Translations under genes and position numbers: made by a program
Assembly: GCF_029210375.1 (NCBI RefSeq)
Contig: NZ_JARGER010000027.1
Span: 1-64,000 of the forward strand
Length of the DNA: 64,000 nucleotides
Reading direction: 5' to 3'
Source of the DNA: Nocardioides sp. YIM 152315
GTDB taxonomy: Bacteria; Actinomycetota; Actinomycetes; Propionibacteriales; Nocardioidaceae
Notes under the pieces: model-generated
What the model was told of the DNA's origin: nothing
The model's input: the letters and a program-made list of their open reading frames with translations, nothing else
Database searches by the model: none
Shown: positions 54,159-62,017 of the stretch, piece by piece
How positions within the stretch are numbered: the stretch's first letter is position 1
Layout: every line of letters begins with the position of its first letter

Positions 54159-54496
54159 GCGGGGACGACCGCGGCTCGGCGACCCCGTTCGCCGTCGCCT
54201 GCCTCGGGGTGCTGGTCCTGCTCGCCGCCGCGCTCGGCGTGGTCGCCGCCCTCATCCACGCGCATCGCCAGGCACAGGGTGCCGCCGACCTCGCGGCCCT
54301 GGCCGCGGCGCGGGCGATCGCCCAGGGAGCGGACGGCTGCGGCGAGGGCGGTCGGATCGCCACCGCCAACGGCGCGCGACTCCTGTCGTGCGAGGTCAGC
54401 GGCCGGGAGGTGCGGCTCCGGGTCGAGGTCGCCGGACCCCGGTGGCTCGGCCAGACGGCCGACCTCGGCGCGGAGGCACGTGCCGGGCCCGGATGA
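54155..54496 (+). CDS. TadG-like helical secretion protein (Rv3654c-like)
   Basis: 113 residues. DDRGSATPFAVACLGVLVLLAAALGVVAALI is a prepilin-like leader plus one helix; QGAADLAALAAARAI is the mark of the actinobacterial 'helicase/secretion neighbourhood TadE-like' family. Two cysteines (ADGCGEGG, LLSCEV) may form a disulfide outside the membrane. Last gene of the cluster. Confidence 0.87.
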   Translation: MSGDDRGSATPFAVACLGVLVLLAAALGVVAALIHAHRQAQGAADLAALAAARAIAQGADGCGEGGRIATANGARLLSCEVSGREVRLRVEVAGPRWLGQTADLGAEARAGPG

Positions 54497-54512
54497 ACGG
54501 CCGGCGGTGAGC

Positions 54513-54809
54513 TCAGATGGTGCGCTCGCCGTCGCTCTCGCCGCGGCGCTCGGCCTCCTGCCGGTCGAGCTTCGTCGAGAGCTCGTCGAGCCTCCGGGAC
54601 TCGCGCCGGTGCCGCAGGGTGCGCTTGGCTCCCCACTTGGTCAGGCCGAGGCCCCACAGGATGGCCACACCGCTGGCCAGGCCGACCAGGTAGAGGCCGA
54701 CAGCCGTGACGTCGAAGCCGAGGAGCTCGACGTCGGTCCCGGTGGCGGTGAACACCGCCGCCACGACCGCCAGAGCACCGACGACCACGAGCAGCAGACC
54801 GGCGACCAT
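54513..54809 (-). CDS. Small two-helix membrane protein
   Basis: 98 residues: two hydrophobic helices (about 3-22 and 35-57) around a short loop, then a highly charged tail (RHRRESRRLDELSTKLDRQEAERRGES), probably a cytoplasmic coiled coil. No family recognised. It converges on the Tad operon and lies 9 bases after the helicase gene. Confidence 0.75.
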   Translation of the reverse strand: MVAGLLLVVVGALAVVAAVFTATGTDVELLGFDVTAVGLYLVGLASGVAILWGLGLTKWGAKRTLRHRRESRRLDELSTKLDRQEAERRGESDGERTI

Positions 54810-54818
54810 GGAGCGACG

Positions 54819-57146
54819 CTATCCGTCCCCGAGCAGCAGGTCGAGAAGGGCGGCGGCGCCGGCCTTGTCGAGCGGGTTGTTCTGGTTGCCGCACTTCGGC
54901 GACTGGATGCACGAGGGGCAGCCGTCGTCGCAGCCGCACGAGACGATCGTGTCGCGGGTGGCCGTCAGCCAGGCTCGGGCCGCGTGGAAGCCGCGCTCGG
55001 CGAAGCCGGCGCCACCCGGGTGGCCGTCGTACACGAAGACGGTGAGCTGCCCGGTGTCCGGGTGGACCGCGGTGGACACCCCGCCGATGTCCCACCGGTC
55101 GCAGGTCGCGAACAGCGGCAGCAGGCCGATCGAGCAGTGCTCGGCCGCGTGCGCGGCGCCGGGCAGGTCACGGGACTGCAGTCCGGCCTCGGTGAGCACC
55201 TGCCCCGGCACCGTCCACCAGACCGCGGCGGTGCGGAGCGACCGCTCGGGGAGGTCGAGGGGCTCCTCGCCGAGCACCTCTCCACCGGGCTGACGCCGCT
55301 TCAGGTACGCGACGACCTGGTGGCTGACGTCGACCGTCCCGAAGGACAGCCGGCAGTCGCCCCAGCGCGCGTGCTCCCGCTCCTCGACGATCGAGATGTC
55401 CGTCAGCTCGCGAGCAGTCGTGGAGTAGTCGGTCTCGGCGCGGTCGATGACCGCGACGCGCTCGTCGAGGTCGAGCGAGCGCACCAGCCAGGTCTCGCCG
55501 CGGTGCACGTAGACCGCGCCCTGGTGGGCGGTCGCGTGGCAGCTCGCGGCGTCGACGGTGCCGACCACGCGACCGGTCTCGCCCTCGACCAGCTGGACGG
55601 GCGATCCGCCCGCGGATCGGATGTCGGCGAGGTCGCTGGCCCGGCGGCGGTCGGTCCAGAACCAGCCGCGCGGCCGACGCCGCAGCAGTCCGCCGTCGGT
55701 CAGGACGTCCACGACCTCGCGGGCGGACGGTCCGAAGAGCGGGAGGTCGTCCTCCGTCAGCGGGATCTCCTGGGCGGCGGCGCACAGGTGGGGACCGAGG
55801 ACGTGAGGGTTGGCGGGGTCGAAGACGGTCGCCTCCACCGGCTGGCCGAGCAGCGCCTCGGGATGGGTGACCAGGTAGGTGTCGAGGGGGTCGTCGCGGG
55901 CGATCAACATGCCGAGCGCGTCGCGCGCACCGCGACCGGCGCGCCCGACCTGCTGCCACAGCGCCGCCCGGGTGCCGGGGAAGCCGGCCATCAGCACGGC
56001 ATCGAGCCCGCTGATGTCGATGCCGAGCTCGAGGGCGTTGGTGGCTGCGAGCCCGACGAGCTCGCCGTTGCGCAGAGACTCCTCGAGCGCGCGGCGCTCC
56101 TCGGGAAGGTAGCCGCCGCGGTACGCCGCGACACGCCCGGGCAGGGAGGGGTCGACCTCCGCGAGCAGCTCGGCCGCCGTCAGCGCGACCTGCTCGGCGC
56201 CGCGGCGGGACCGGATGAAGGCGAGCGTGCGGGCGTCGGAGGTGACCAGGTCCGCGAGCAGGTCCGCGGTCTCCGACGACGCGGCCCGGCGCACCGGTGC
56301 GCCGTTCTCGCCGGTGTAGGAGGTGAACGGCGGCTCCCACAGGGCGAGCGCGACCCGGCCACGGGGCGAGTCGTCGCCGGTGACGGCGAGCACGTCGAGC
56401 CCGGTCAGCCGGGCGGCGGCCACCTCGGGCTCGGCCACCGTCGCCGAGGCGAGCACGAACGTCGGGGACGCGCCGTGGGCCGCGCACAGGCGTCGCAGCC
56501 GGCGCAGCACGTGGGAGACGTGCGCGCCGAACACCCCGCGGTAGTGGTGGCACTCGTCCACCACGACGTAGCGCAGGGCCCCGAGGAAGGACGACCACCG
56601 CTGGTGCCCGGGCAGCAGCGAGCGGTGGAGCATGTCGGGGTTGGTGAGGACGTACTCGCCGTGGTCACGGGCCCAGTCACGCTGCTCGCGGCTGCTGTCG
56701 CCGTCGTGGGTGGTCGCGCGCACGTCGAGGCCGAGCGCCGTCACCCCGGCCAGCTGGTCCTGCGCGAGCGCCTTGGTCGGCGCCAGGTAGAGGACGCTCG
56801 CGCCACGCTGGCCGCGCGGACCCCGGGAGTCCCGGATCGCGCTCAGCGCGGGCAGCTGGTAGCCGAGGCTCTTGCCCGACGCGGTGCCGGTGGACATCAC
56901 CACGTGCCGGCCCTCGTGCGCGGCCTCGGCGGCGATCGACTGGTGCCGCCAGGGCCGCTCGAGGCCACGGGCCCGGAACGCCGCCACCACCTCGGGGGAG
57001 GCCCACCCCGGCCAGTCGGCGTACGTCGCGGCCCGCGGCGGCAGCACCTCGAGGTGTCGCAGCCGGTCCTCGCGCCCCGGAACCGACGCCAGCCGGTCCA
57101 CCAGGTCGGCGACGTCGACCGGGCGGGAACGCGGGGTCGTGGTCAC
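54819..57146 (-). CDS. MrfA-like DEAD/DEAH helicase with C-terminal Zn site (Rv3649-like)
   Basis: 775 residues. DEAD-type core: STGTASGKSLGYQLPAL (motif I), DECHHY (motif II, DECH), SATVAEP (motif III), and HELICc with QQVGRAGRGARD (motif VI). The C-terminal DUF1998-like part ends in CGCDDGCPSCIQSPKCG, four cysteines for zinc. B. subtilis MrfA of this type repairs mitomycin C damage. GTG start at 57146. It stands divergent from bldG, as in Streptomyces. Confidence 0.92.
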   Translation of the reverse strand: MTTTPRSRPVDVADLVDRLASVPGREDRLRHLEVLPPRAATYADWPGWASPEVVAAFRARGLERPWRHQSIAAEAAHEGRHVVMSTGTASGKSLGYQLPALSAIRDSRGPRGQRGASVLYLAPTKALAQDQLAGVTALGLDVRATTHDGDSSREQRDWARDHGEYVLTNPDMLHRSLLPGHQRWSSFLGALRYVVVDECHHYRGVFGAHVSHVLRRLRRLCAAHGASPTFVLASATVAEPEVAAARLTGLDVLAVTGDDSPRGRVALALWEPPFTSYTGENGAPVRRAASSETADLLADLVTSDARTLAFIRSRRGAEQVALTAAELLAEVDPSLPGRVAAYRGGYLPEERRALEESLRNGELVGLAATNALELGIDISGLDAVLMAGFPGTRAALWQQVGRAGRGARDALGMLIARDDPLDTYLVTHPEALLGQPVEATVFDPANPHVLGPHLCAAAQEIPLTEDDLPLFGPSAREVVDVLTDGGLLRRRPRGWFWTDRRRASDLADIRSAGGSPVQLVEGETGRVVGTVDAASCHATAHQGAVYVHRGETWLVRSLDLDERVAVIDRAETDYSTTARELTDISIVEEREHARWGDCRLSFGTVDVSHQVVAYLKRRQPGGEVLGEEPLDLPERSLRTAAVWWTVPGQVLTEAGLQSRDLPGAAHAAEHCSIGLLPLFATCDRWDIGGVSTAVHPDTGQLTVFVYDGHPGGAGFAERGFHAARAWLTATRDTIVSCGCDDGCPSCIQSPKCGNQNNPLDKAGAAALLDLLLGDG

Positions 57147-57345
57147 CGGTTCATTCTCGCCGAGGGCACCGACACGGGCACGTCGGCGGCCGCGCGAGCG
57201 CGTACTCTGCCGGGCAGCGCCCGACCGGTCTGTGGCCCACTTTGTGCGCGGGACGGCTGGAGCGTGGTTTCATTGACCAGGCCGGACGACGTGGGCTGTC
57301 CTGCGACGGACCGGCCGACCGATCGAACTGCACCGGGAGACTAGG

Positions 57346-57684
57346 GTGGATCTGACTCTGACGACGCGCGATGCCGGTGGTAAGACCATCGTTGCCGTCG
57401 GCGGCGAGATCGACGTCTACACGGCTCCGAAGCTGCGCGACAAGATCACCGAGCTCGTTGCCGCCGGCAGCTACGACATCGTCGTGGACATGGAGGACGT
57501 CGAGTTCCTCGACTCCACGGGCCTCGGCGTCCTCGTGGGCGGCCTGAAGAAGGTCCGTGCCCACGACGGCTCCCTCGAGCTCGTCTGCAACCAGGATCGC
57601 CTGCTCAAGATCTTCCGGATCACGGGCCTGGCGAAGGTCTTCGTCATCCACGAGTCCGCGGAGGCCGCGCTCGCCGGCCACTGA
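57346..57684 (+). CDS. bldG: Anti-sigma factor antagonist BldG
   Basis: 112 residues, one STAS domain: [17 protein letters not shown] and [42 protein letters not shown]. Ser57 in LDSTGLG is the site phosphorylated in Streptomyces BldG. When unphosphorylated it binds anti-sigma factors and frees stress or developmental sigma factors. The usual neighbouring anti-sigma gene of Streptomyces is absent here; the partner must be elsewhere. GTG start at 57346. Confidence 0.95.
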   Translation: MDLTLTTRDAGGKTIVAVGGEIDVYTAPKLRDKITELVAAGSYDIVVDMEDVEFLDSTGLGVLVGGLKKVRAHDGSLELVCNQDRLLKIFRITGLAKVFVIHESAEAALAGH

Positions 57685-57708
57685 CGGCGTCCCGCGCCCG
57701 TTCCTCGC

Positions 57709-57741
57709 ACCGCCCCGCGTCCAGCCGGACGGCGGGGCGGT
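57709..57741 (+). terminator. Terminator hairpin after bldG
   Basis: ACCGCCCCGC (57709-57718) GTCC-AGCC-GGAC and GCGGGGCGGT (57732-57741) form one long stem with a single bulged G and a 4-nt loop. Confidence 0.8.
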
Positions 57742-57829
57742 TCGCATTTCGCGGCGCGCGGGTTTCGAGACGCGTCGCGCCGGCCCGTCGCTTCGCTCCG
57801 CTCGCGTCGCGGCGGCGCGAAACTCGCCG

Positions 57830-57845
57830 TGTGTTCCGGATCACA
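57830..57845 (+). promoter_or_regulatory. Candidate Crp/GlxR site before hppA
   Basis: TGTGTTCCGGATCACA: TGTGT, six bases, TCACA, one mismatch from consensus. A -10-like TAGACT lies at 57876-57881, so the site would be centred about 50 bases before the start of transcription. The rest of the 254-base gap holds a repeat-like GGTTTCGAGACGC segment near 57770. Confidence 0.55.
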
Positions 57846-57938
57846 ACTCGGGGGTCTCGCGCTCTCGGTCATGCGTAGACTCCGGCGCGTCCGTGTGAGA
57901 TCTGCATCACTCCCAGCAATCGCACCAGGAGGAACCGC

Positions 57939-60341
57939 ATGACGGGGATCAGTCCCGCTGTCGTGGAAGTCTCCGGTGGCAACCTCGTCCTGGTCATCGT
58001 CGTCGCACTGATCGCGCTGGGCGCGCTCGCGATGGCGGCGATGTTCCGCCAGGAGGTACTTGCCGCCGGCGAGGGCACCGACAACATGAAGAACATCGCC
58101 CACGCTGTCCAGGAGGGCGCGAACGCCTACCTGCAGCGCCAGTTCCGCACCCTGGCGATCTTCGCCGGCGTCGCGTTCTTCCTGCTGCTCGCCCTGCCCG
58201 CCGACGACACCACCGTGCGGATCTTCCGCTCGGTGTTCTTCCTGGTCGGTGCCGGGTTCTCGGCCTGCGTCGGGTACTTCGGCATGTCGCTCGCGGTGCG
58301 GGCGAACCTCCGGGTGGCGGCGGCCGCCACCGCGGAGGGCCGAGACCCCGCGATGAACATCGGCTTCCGGACCGGCGCCACGGTCGGCATGCTCACCGTC
58401 GGCCTCGGTCTGCTGGGCGCCAGCATCGTCGTCATCATCTTCCAGGAGCACGCGCCGCACGTGCTGGAGGGCTTCGGCTTCGGTGCCGCGCTGCTCGCGA
58501 TGTTCATGCGGGTGGGCGGCGGCATCTTCACCAAGGCCGCCGACGTCGGCGCCGACCTCGTCGGCAAGGTGGAGAACAACATCCCCGAGGACGACCCGCG
58601 CAACGCGGCGACGATCGCCGACAACGTCGGCGACAACGTCGGCGACTGCGCCGGCATGGCCGCCGACCTCTTCGAGTCGTACGCCGTGACGCTCGTCGCC
58701 GCGCTGATCCTGGGCTCGCAGGCGTTCGGCGACAAGGGCCTGGTGTTCCCGCTGCTGATCCCGGCGATCGGCGCGCTGACCGCCGTCGCGGGCGTCTACC
58801 TCTGCCGGCCGCGCGCCGGCGAGAGCGGCCTGGTCACGATCAACCGGGCGTTCTACATCTCCGCCGCCATCGGCGCGGTCGCGAGCGTCGTGCTGGCCTT
58901 CGTCTACCTGCCCGGTGACTTCTCCGACCTCGCCAACGCCACCGTCGCCTCCGACGGCAACCCGCGGGTCATCGCCGCGGTCGCCGTGCTGATCGGCATC
59001 GTGCTCGCCGCGATCATCCTGAGCCTCACCGGCTACTTCACCGGCACCGACTACCGCCCGGTCAAGGACGTCGGGAAGACGTCGCTGACCGGGGCGGCGA
59101 CCGTCATCCTCTCCGGCCTCGCGGTCGGCTTCGAGTCGGCGGTCTACACGACGCTGGTGATCGGCGCGGCCGTCTTCGGCGCGTTCCTGATCGGCGGCGG
59201 CTCGGTCGGCATCGCGCTGTTCGCGGTCGCGCTGGCGGGCTGCGGCCTGCTCACGACCGTCGGCGTCATCGTCGCCATGGACACGTTCGGACCCGTGTCC
59301 GACAACGCCCAGGGCATCGCTGAGATGTCGGGCGACGTCCACGACGAGGGCGCGCAGATCCTGACCGAGCTCGACGCCGTCGGCAACACCACCAAGGCGA
59401 TCACCAAGGGCATCGCGATCGCGACGGCAGTGCTGGCGGCGAGCGCGCTCTTCGGCTCCTACGTCAACGGCCTGACCGACGCGCTCGACGAGGTCGAGCT
59501 CACCGAGGAGCCGGGCGAGCTGACCCAGCTCGCGTTCTCGTTCGACATCTCCAACCCGAACATCCTGGTGGGCGCGCTGCTCGGTGCGGCCGTGGTCTTC
59601 CTCTTCTCCGGGCTGGCGATCAACGCCGTCGGCCGGGCCGCGGGCGCGGTGGTCTTCGAGGTCCGCCGTCAGTTCCGCGAGATCCCCGGGATCATGGAGG
59701 GCACCGGTCGTCCCGAGTACGGCCGCGTCGTCGACATCGTCACCCGCGACTCGCTCCGTGAGCTCGCGACACCGGGGCTGCTGGCGGTGCTGGCGCCGAT
59801 CGCCGTCGGGTTCGGCCTGGGCGTCGGACCGCTGGCGGGCTTCCTGGCCGGTGCGATCGCGACCGGGACGCTGATGGCGGTGTTCCTGGCCAACTCGGGC
59901 GGCGCCTGGGACAACGCCAAGAAGCTGGTCGAGGACGGTCACCACGGCGGCAAGGGCTCCGAGGCGCACGCCGCGACCGTCATCGGCGACACCGTCGGCG
60001 ACCCGTTCAAGGACACCGCGGGTCCGGCGATCAACCCGCTGATCAAGGTCATGAACCTGGTCTCGCTGCTGATCGTCGCCGCGATCGTGAAGCTGTCGGT
60101 GGGCGAGGACGCCAACACGCCGCTGCGGATCGTGATCGCGGCGGTGGCGTTCCTCGGCATCGCCGTCGCCGTCTACGTCTCCAAGCGTCGTCCGGTCACG
60201 ATCGACGCCGACGAGCCGGGGACCACGGCCACGGCCCCGCCCCCGCCGCCCCCGCCGCCGTCCACGCCGCCGCCGTCCACGCCGCCGCAGTCGGACCCGG
60301 CCCCGACCCAGCGGTTCGAGGCGCCGAGCCAGCAGCAGTAG
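57939..60341 (+). CDS. hppA: Membrane H+-translocating pyrophosphatase
   Basis: 800 residues, about 16 helices. It couples PPi hydrolysis to proton export. Substrate loops: FTKAADVGADLVGKVENNIPEDDPRN (with the DVGADLVGK signature), DNVGDNVGDCAGMAADLFESY, and EAHAATVIGDTVGDPFKDTAGPAINPLIKV. GNTTKA has Lys at the position that marks K+-independent enzymes. A proline/threonine-rich tail (about 755-800) is unusual. Strong ribosome site AGGAGG. Follows bldG as in Streptomyces. Confidence 0.96.
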   Translation: MTGISPAVVEVSGGNLVLVIVVALIALGALAMAAMFRQEVLAAGEGTDNMKNIAHAVQEGANAYLQRQFRTLAIFAGVAFFLLLALPADDTTVRIFRSVFFLVGAGFSACVGYFGMSLAVRANLRVAAAATAEGRDPAMNIGFRTGATVGMLTVGLGLLGASIVVIIFQEHAPHVLEGFGFGAALLAMFMRVGGGIFTKAADVGADLVGKVENNIPEDDPRNAATIADNVGDNVGDCAGMAADLFESYAVTLVAALILGSQAFGDKGLVFPLLIPAIGALTAVAGVYLCRPRAGESGLVTINRAFYISAAIGAVASVVLAFVYLPGDFSDLANATVASDGNPRVIAAVAVLIGIVLAAIILSLTGYFTGTDYRPVKDVGKTSLTGAATVILSGLAVGFESAVYTTLVIGAAVFGAFLIGGGSVGIALFAVALAGCGLLTTVGVIVAMDTFGPVSDNAQGIAEMSGDVHDEGAQILTELDAVGNTTKAITKGIAIATAVLAASALFGSYVNGLTDALDEVELTEEPGELTQLAFSFDISNPNILVGALLGAAVVFLFSGLAINAVGRAAGAVVFEVRRQFREIPGIMEGTGRPEYGRVVDIVTRDSLRELATPGLLAVLAPIAVGFGLGVGPLAGFLAGAIATGTLMAVFLANSGGAWDNAKKLVEDGHHGGKGSEAHAATVIGDTVGDPFKDTAGPAINPLIKVMNLVSLLIVAAIVKLSVGEDANTPLRIVIAAVAFLGIAVAVYVSKRRPVTIDADEPGTTATAPPPPPPPPSTPPPSTPPQSDPAPTQRFEAPSQQQ

Positions 60342-60349
60342 TCGCCACC

Positions 60350-60386
60350 ACGTCGACCCGCCCGAAAGTTTCGGGCGGGTCGACGT
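60350..60386 (+). terminator. Terminator after hppA
   Basis: ACGTCGACCCGCCCG (60350-60364), loop AAAGTTT, CGGGCGGGTCGACGT (60372-60386): perfect 15-bp stem; core and loop as at 28775-28809. Confidence 0.82.
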
Positions 60387-60436
60387 GCGTCCGGGACCTC
60401 GGCGTGCTGCACGGCCCCTGCCCGTAGGCTCGGCCC

Positions 60437-61894
60437 GTGCGTGACCAGTCCTCCCTCCCGAGCCGGCTCCGGGAGTCCTTGGTCGCCGCCGACTTCACCT
60501 ACGACCGGGTCGCGGAGCTGCTCGGCACCTCCGCCCACGACGCCCTGGCGCGCAACGAGACCACGCCCGCGCTGCGGCGTACGACGGGCGGCAGCCCGCT
60601 CGAGACGCTGGTGCGGCTGTTCCTGCTGCAGGCCGTCGTCGACCTCGGGGCGGCGGAGGCGGCGCTCCCCGGTCTCGTCGACCGGCTGGCCGCCGAGGGC
60701 TTCCTCGAGCGGTCGGTCGGCGAGGTCGCCGCGCGCCTCGACGTCCGACCCTACGCCGCGGACGGCGACGACCTGTGGGTCGTGAGCGACCTGACGCCCG
60801 GGCTCGACGGAGGGCCCCACCGGGTCGGTCCCGACCACGTGCTCGGGATCAGCTCCGCCTCCACGTCGCTGGCCCAGCTCACGATCCGCGAGCCCGTCGG
60901 GCGCTCGCTCGACCTCGGCACCGGCTGCGGGGTCCAGGCGCTGCACCTCGCCGGTCACAGCGAGGGCGTCGTCGCGACCGACGTCAACGAGCGCGCGCTG
61001 CGGCTCGCCCGCTTCAACGTGGCCCTCAACGACCTCCGGACGCCCGTCGACGTGCGCGCCGGGTCGTTCTTCGAACCGGTCCGGGGCGAGCGCTTCGACC
61101 TGATCGCCACCAACCCGCCGTTCGTGATCTCGCCGGCCACCGGCGACCGCCTCGTCTACCGCGACTCCGGCCTCCCGGGCGACCGCGTCGTCGAGCACAT
61201 CGTCCGCACGGCGCCGGCGCATCTCACCGACGGCGGCTGGTGCCAGGTGCTCGCGAACTGGGTGATCCCGACCGCGGGCTGGGAGGAGCGGCTCGCCGGC
61301 TGGGCGGATCCCGCGTGTGACCTCTACGTCGTGCAGCGTGAGGTGGTCGACCCCGCGGCGTACGTCGAGCTCTGGCTCAAGGACGCCGGTCAGCACGGCG
61401 CGCCCGACTACCACGACCGCTACGACACCTGGCTGTCGTGGTTCGAGGAGCAGGGGATCCGCGCGGTCGGCTTCGGCTGGATCAACCTGCGTCGGTCCGG
61501 CGCCGCACGGCCGGCCCGCGAGCTGCTGGAGTGGCCGTACGACGTCGAGCAGCCGATCGCCCCGGCGCTGCACGCCTGGGCGACGGCCGCCGACCGGCCG
61601 GTCGGTCTGGACACCCGGCCCGTGGTGCGGCCGGACGTGCAGCAGGAGACCCTGGGCGCGCCGGGTGCCGAGGACCCGGAGGCGGTGGTGCTGCGCCAGC
61701 AGCGCGGGCTCCGCCGCGCCCGCCGGGCCGACACCGTCGAGGCGGCGCTCGTCGGTGCCTGCGACGGCGAGCTGTCCGTCGGCCAGATCCTCGACGCGCT
61801 CGCGCAGCTGCTCGACCTCGACGTCGCGGGCACGCGAGAGCGGTACCTGCCGGTCGTGCGCGAGCTGGTCGCGGAGGGCTTCCTGGAGGCGTAG
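60437..61894 (+). CDS. SAM-dependent methyltransferase (N5-Gln/N6-Ade type)
   Basis: 485 residues. An N-terminal helical region (about 1-110) precedes the Rossmann fold SLDLGTGCGVQALHLA, DVNERALRLARFNVALND and the catalytic TNPPFVISP (NPPF motif typical of HemK/RsmC/RlmG-like enzymes). The C-terminal 130 residues repeat a winged-helix-like pattern. Streptomyces has a similar gene after hppA. It may modify rRNA or a protein. TAGGCT (60425-60430) lies 6 nt before the GTG: probably leaderless. Confidence 0.9.
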   Translation: MRDQSSLPSRLRESLVAADFTYDRVAELLGTSAHDALARNETTPALRRTTGGSPLETLVRLFLLQAVVDLGAAEAALPGLVDRLAAEGFLERSVGEVAARLDVRPYAADGDDLWVVSDLTPGLDGGPHRVGPDHVLGISSASTSLAQLTIREPVGRSLDLGTGCGVQALHLAGHSEGVVATDVNERALRLARFNVALNDLRTPVDVRAGSFFEPVRGERFDLIATNPPFVISPATGDRLVYRDSGLPGDRVVEHIVRTAPAHLTDGGWCQVLANWVIPTAGWEERLAGWADPACDLYVVQREVVDPAAYVELWLKDAGQHGAPDYHDRYDTWLSWFEEQGIRAVGFGWINLRRSGAARPARELLEWPYDVEQPIAPALHAWATAADRPVGLDTRPVVRPDVQQETLGAPGAEDPEAVVLRQQRGLRRARRADTVEAALVGACDGELSVGQILDALAQLLDLDVAGTRERYLPVVRELVAEGFLEA

Positions 61895-62017
61895 CTGCAC
61901 CGGCCCGAGGACCGGCTCGGGGAATGCCTTTCCCGGGGTTCGCGCTACCGTGTCCAGCCGTAACACCCCGAGAGAGCGACCCTCGGGGGAACCGGACCAG
62001 CGAGAGAAGAAGACCCA

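Noticed and set aside
57893..57910. TGTGAGATCTGCATCACT as a second Crp site before hppA
   Set aside because: The half-sites are 8 bases apart instead of 6, so it does not fit the consensus.
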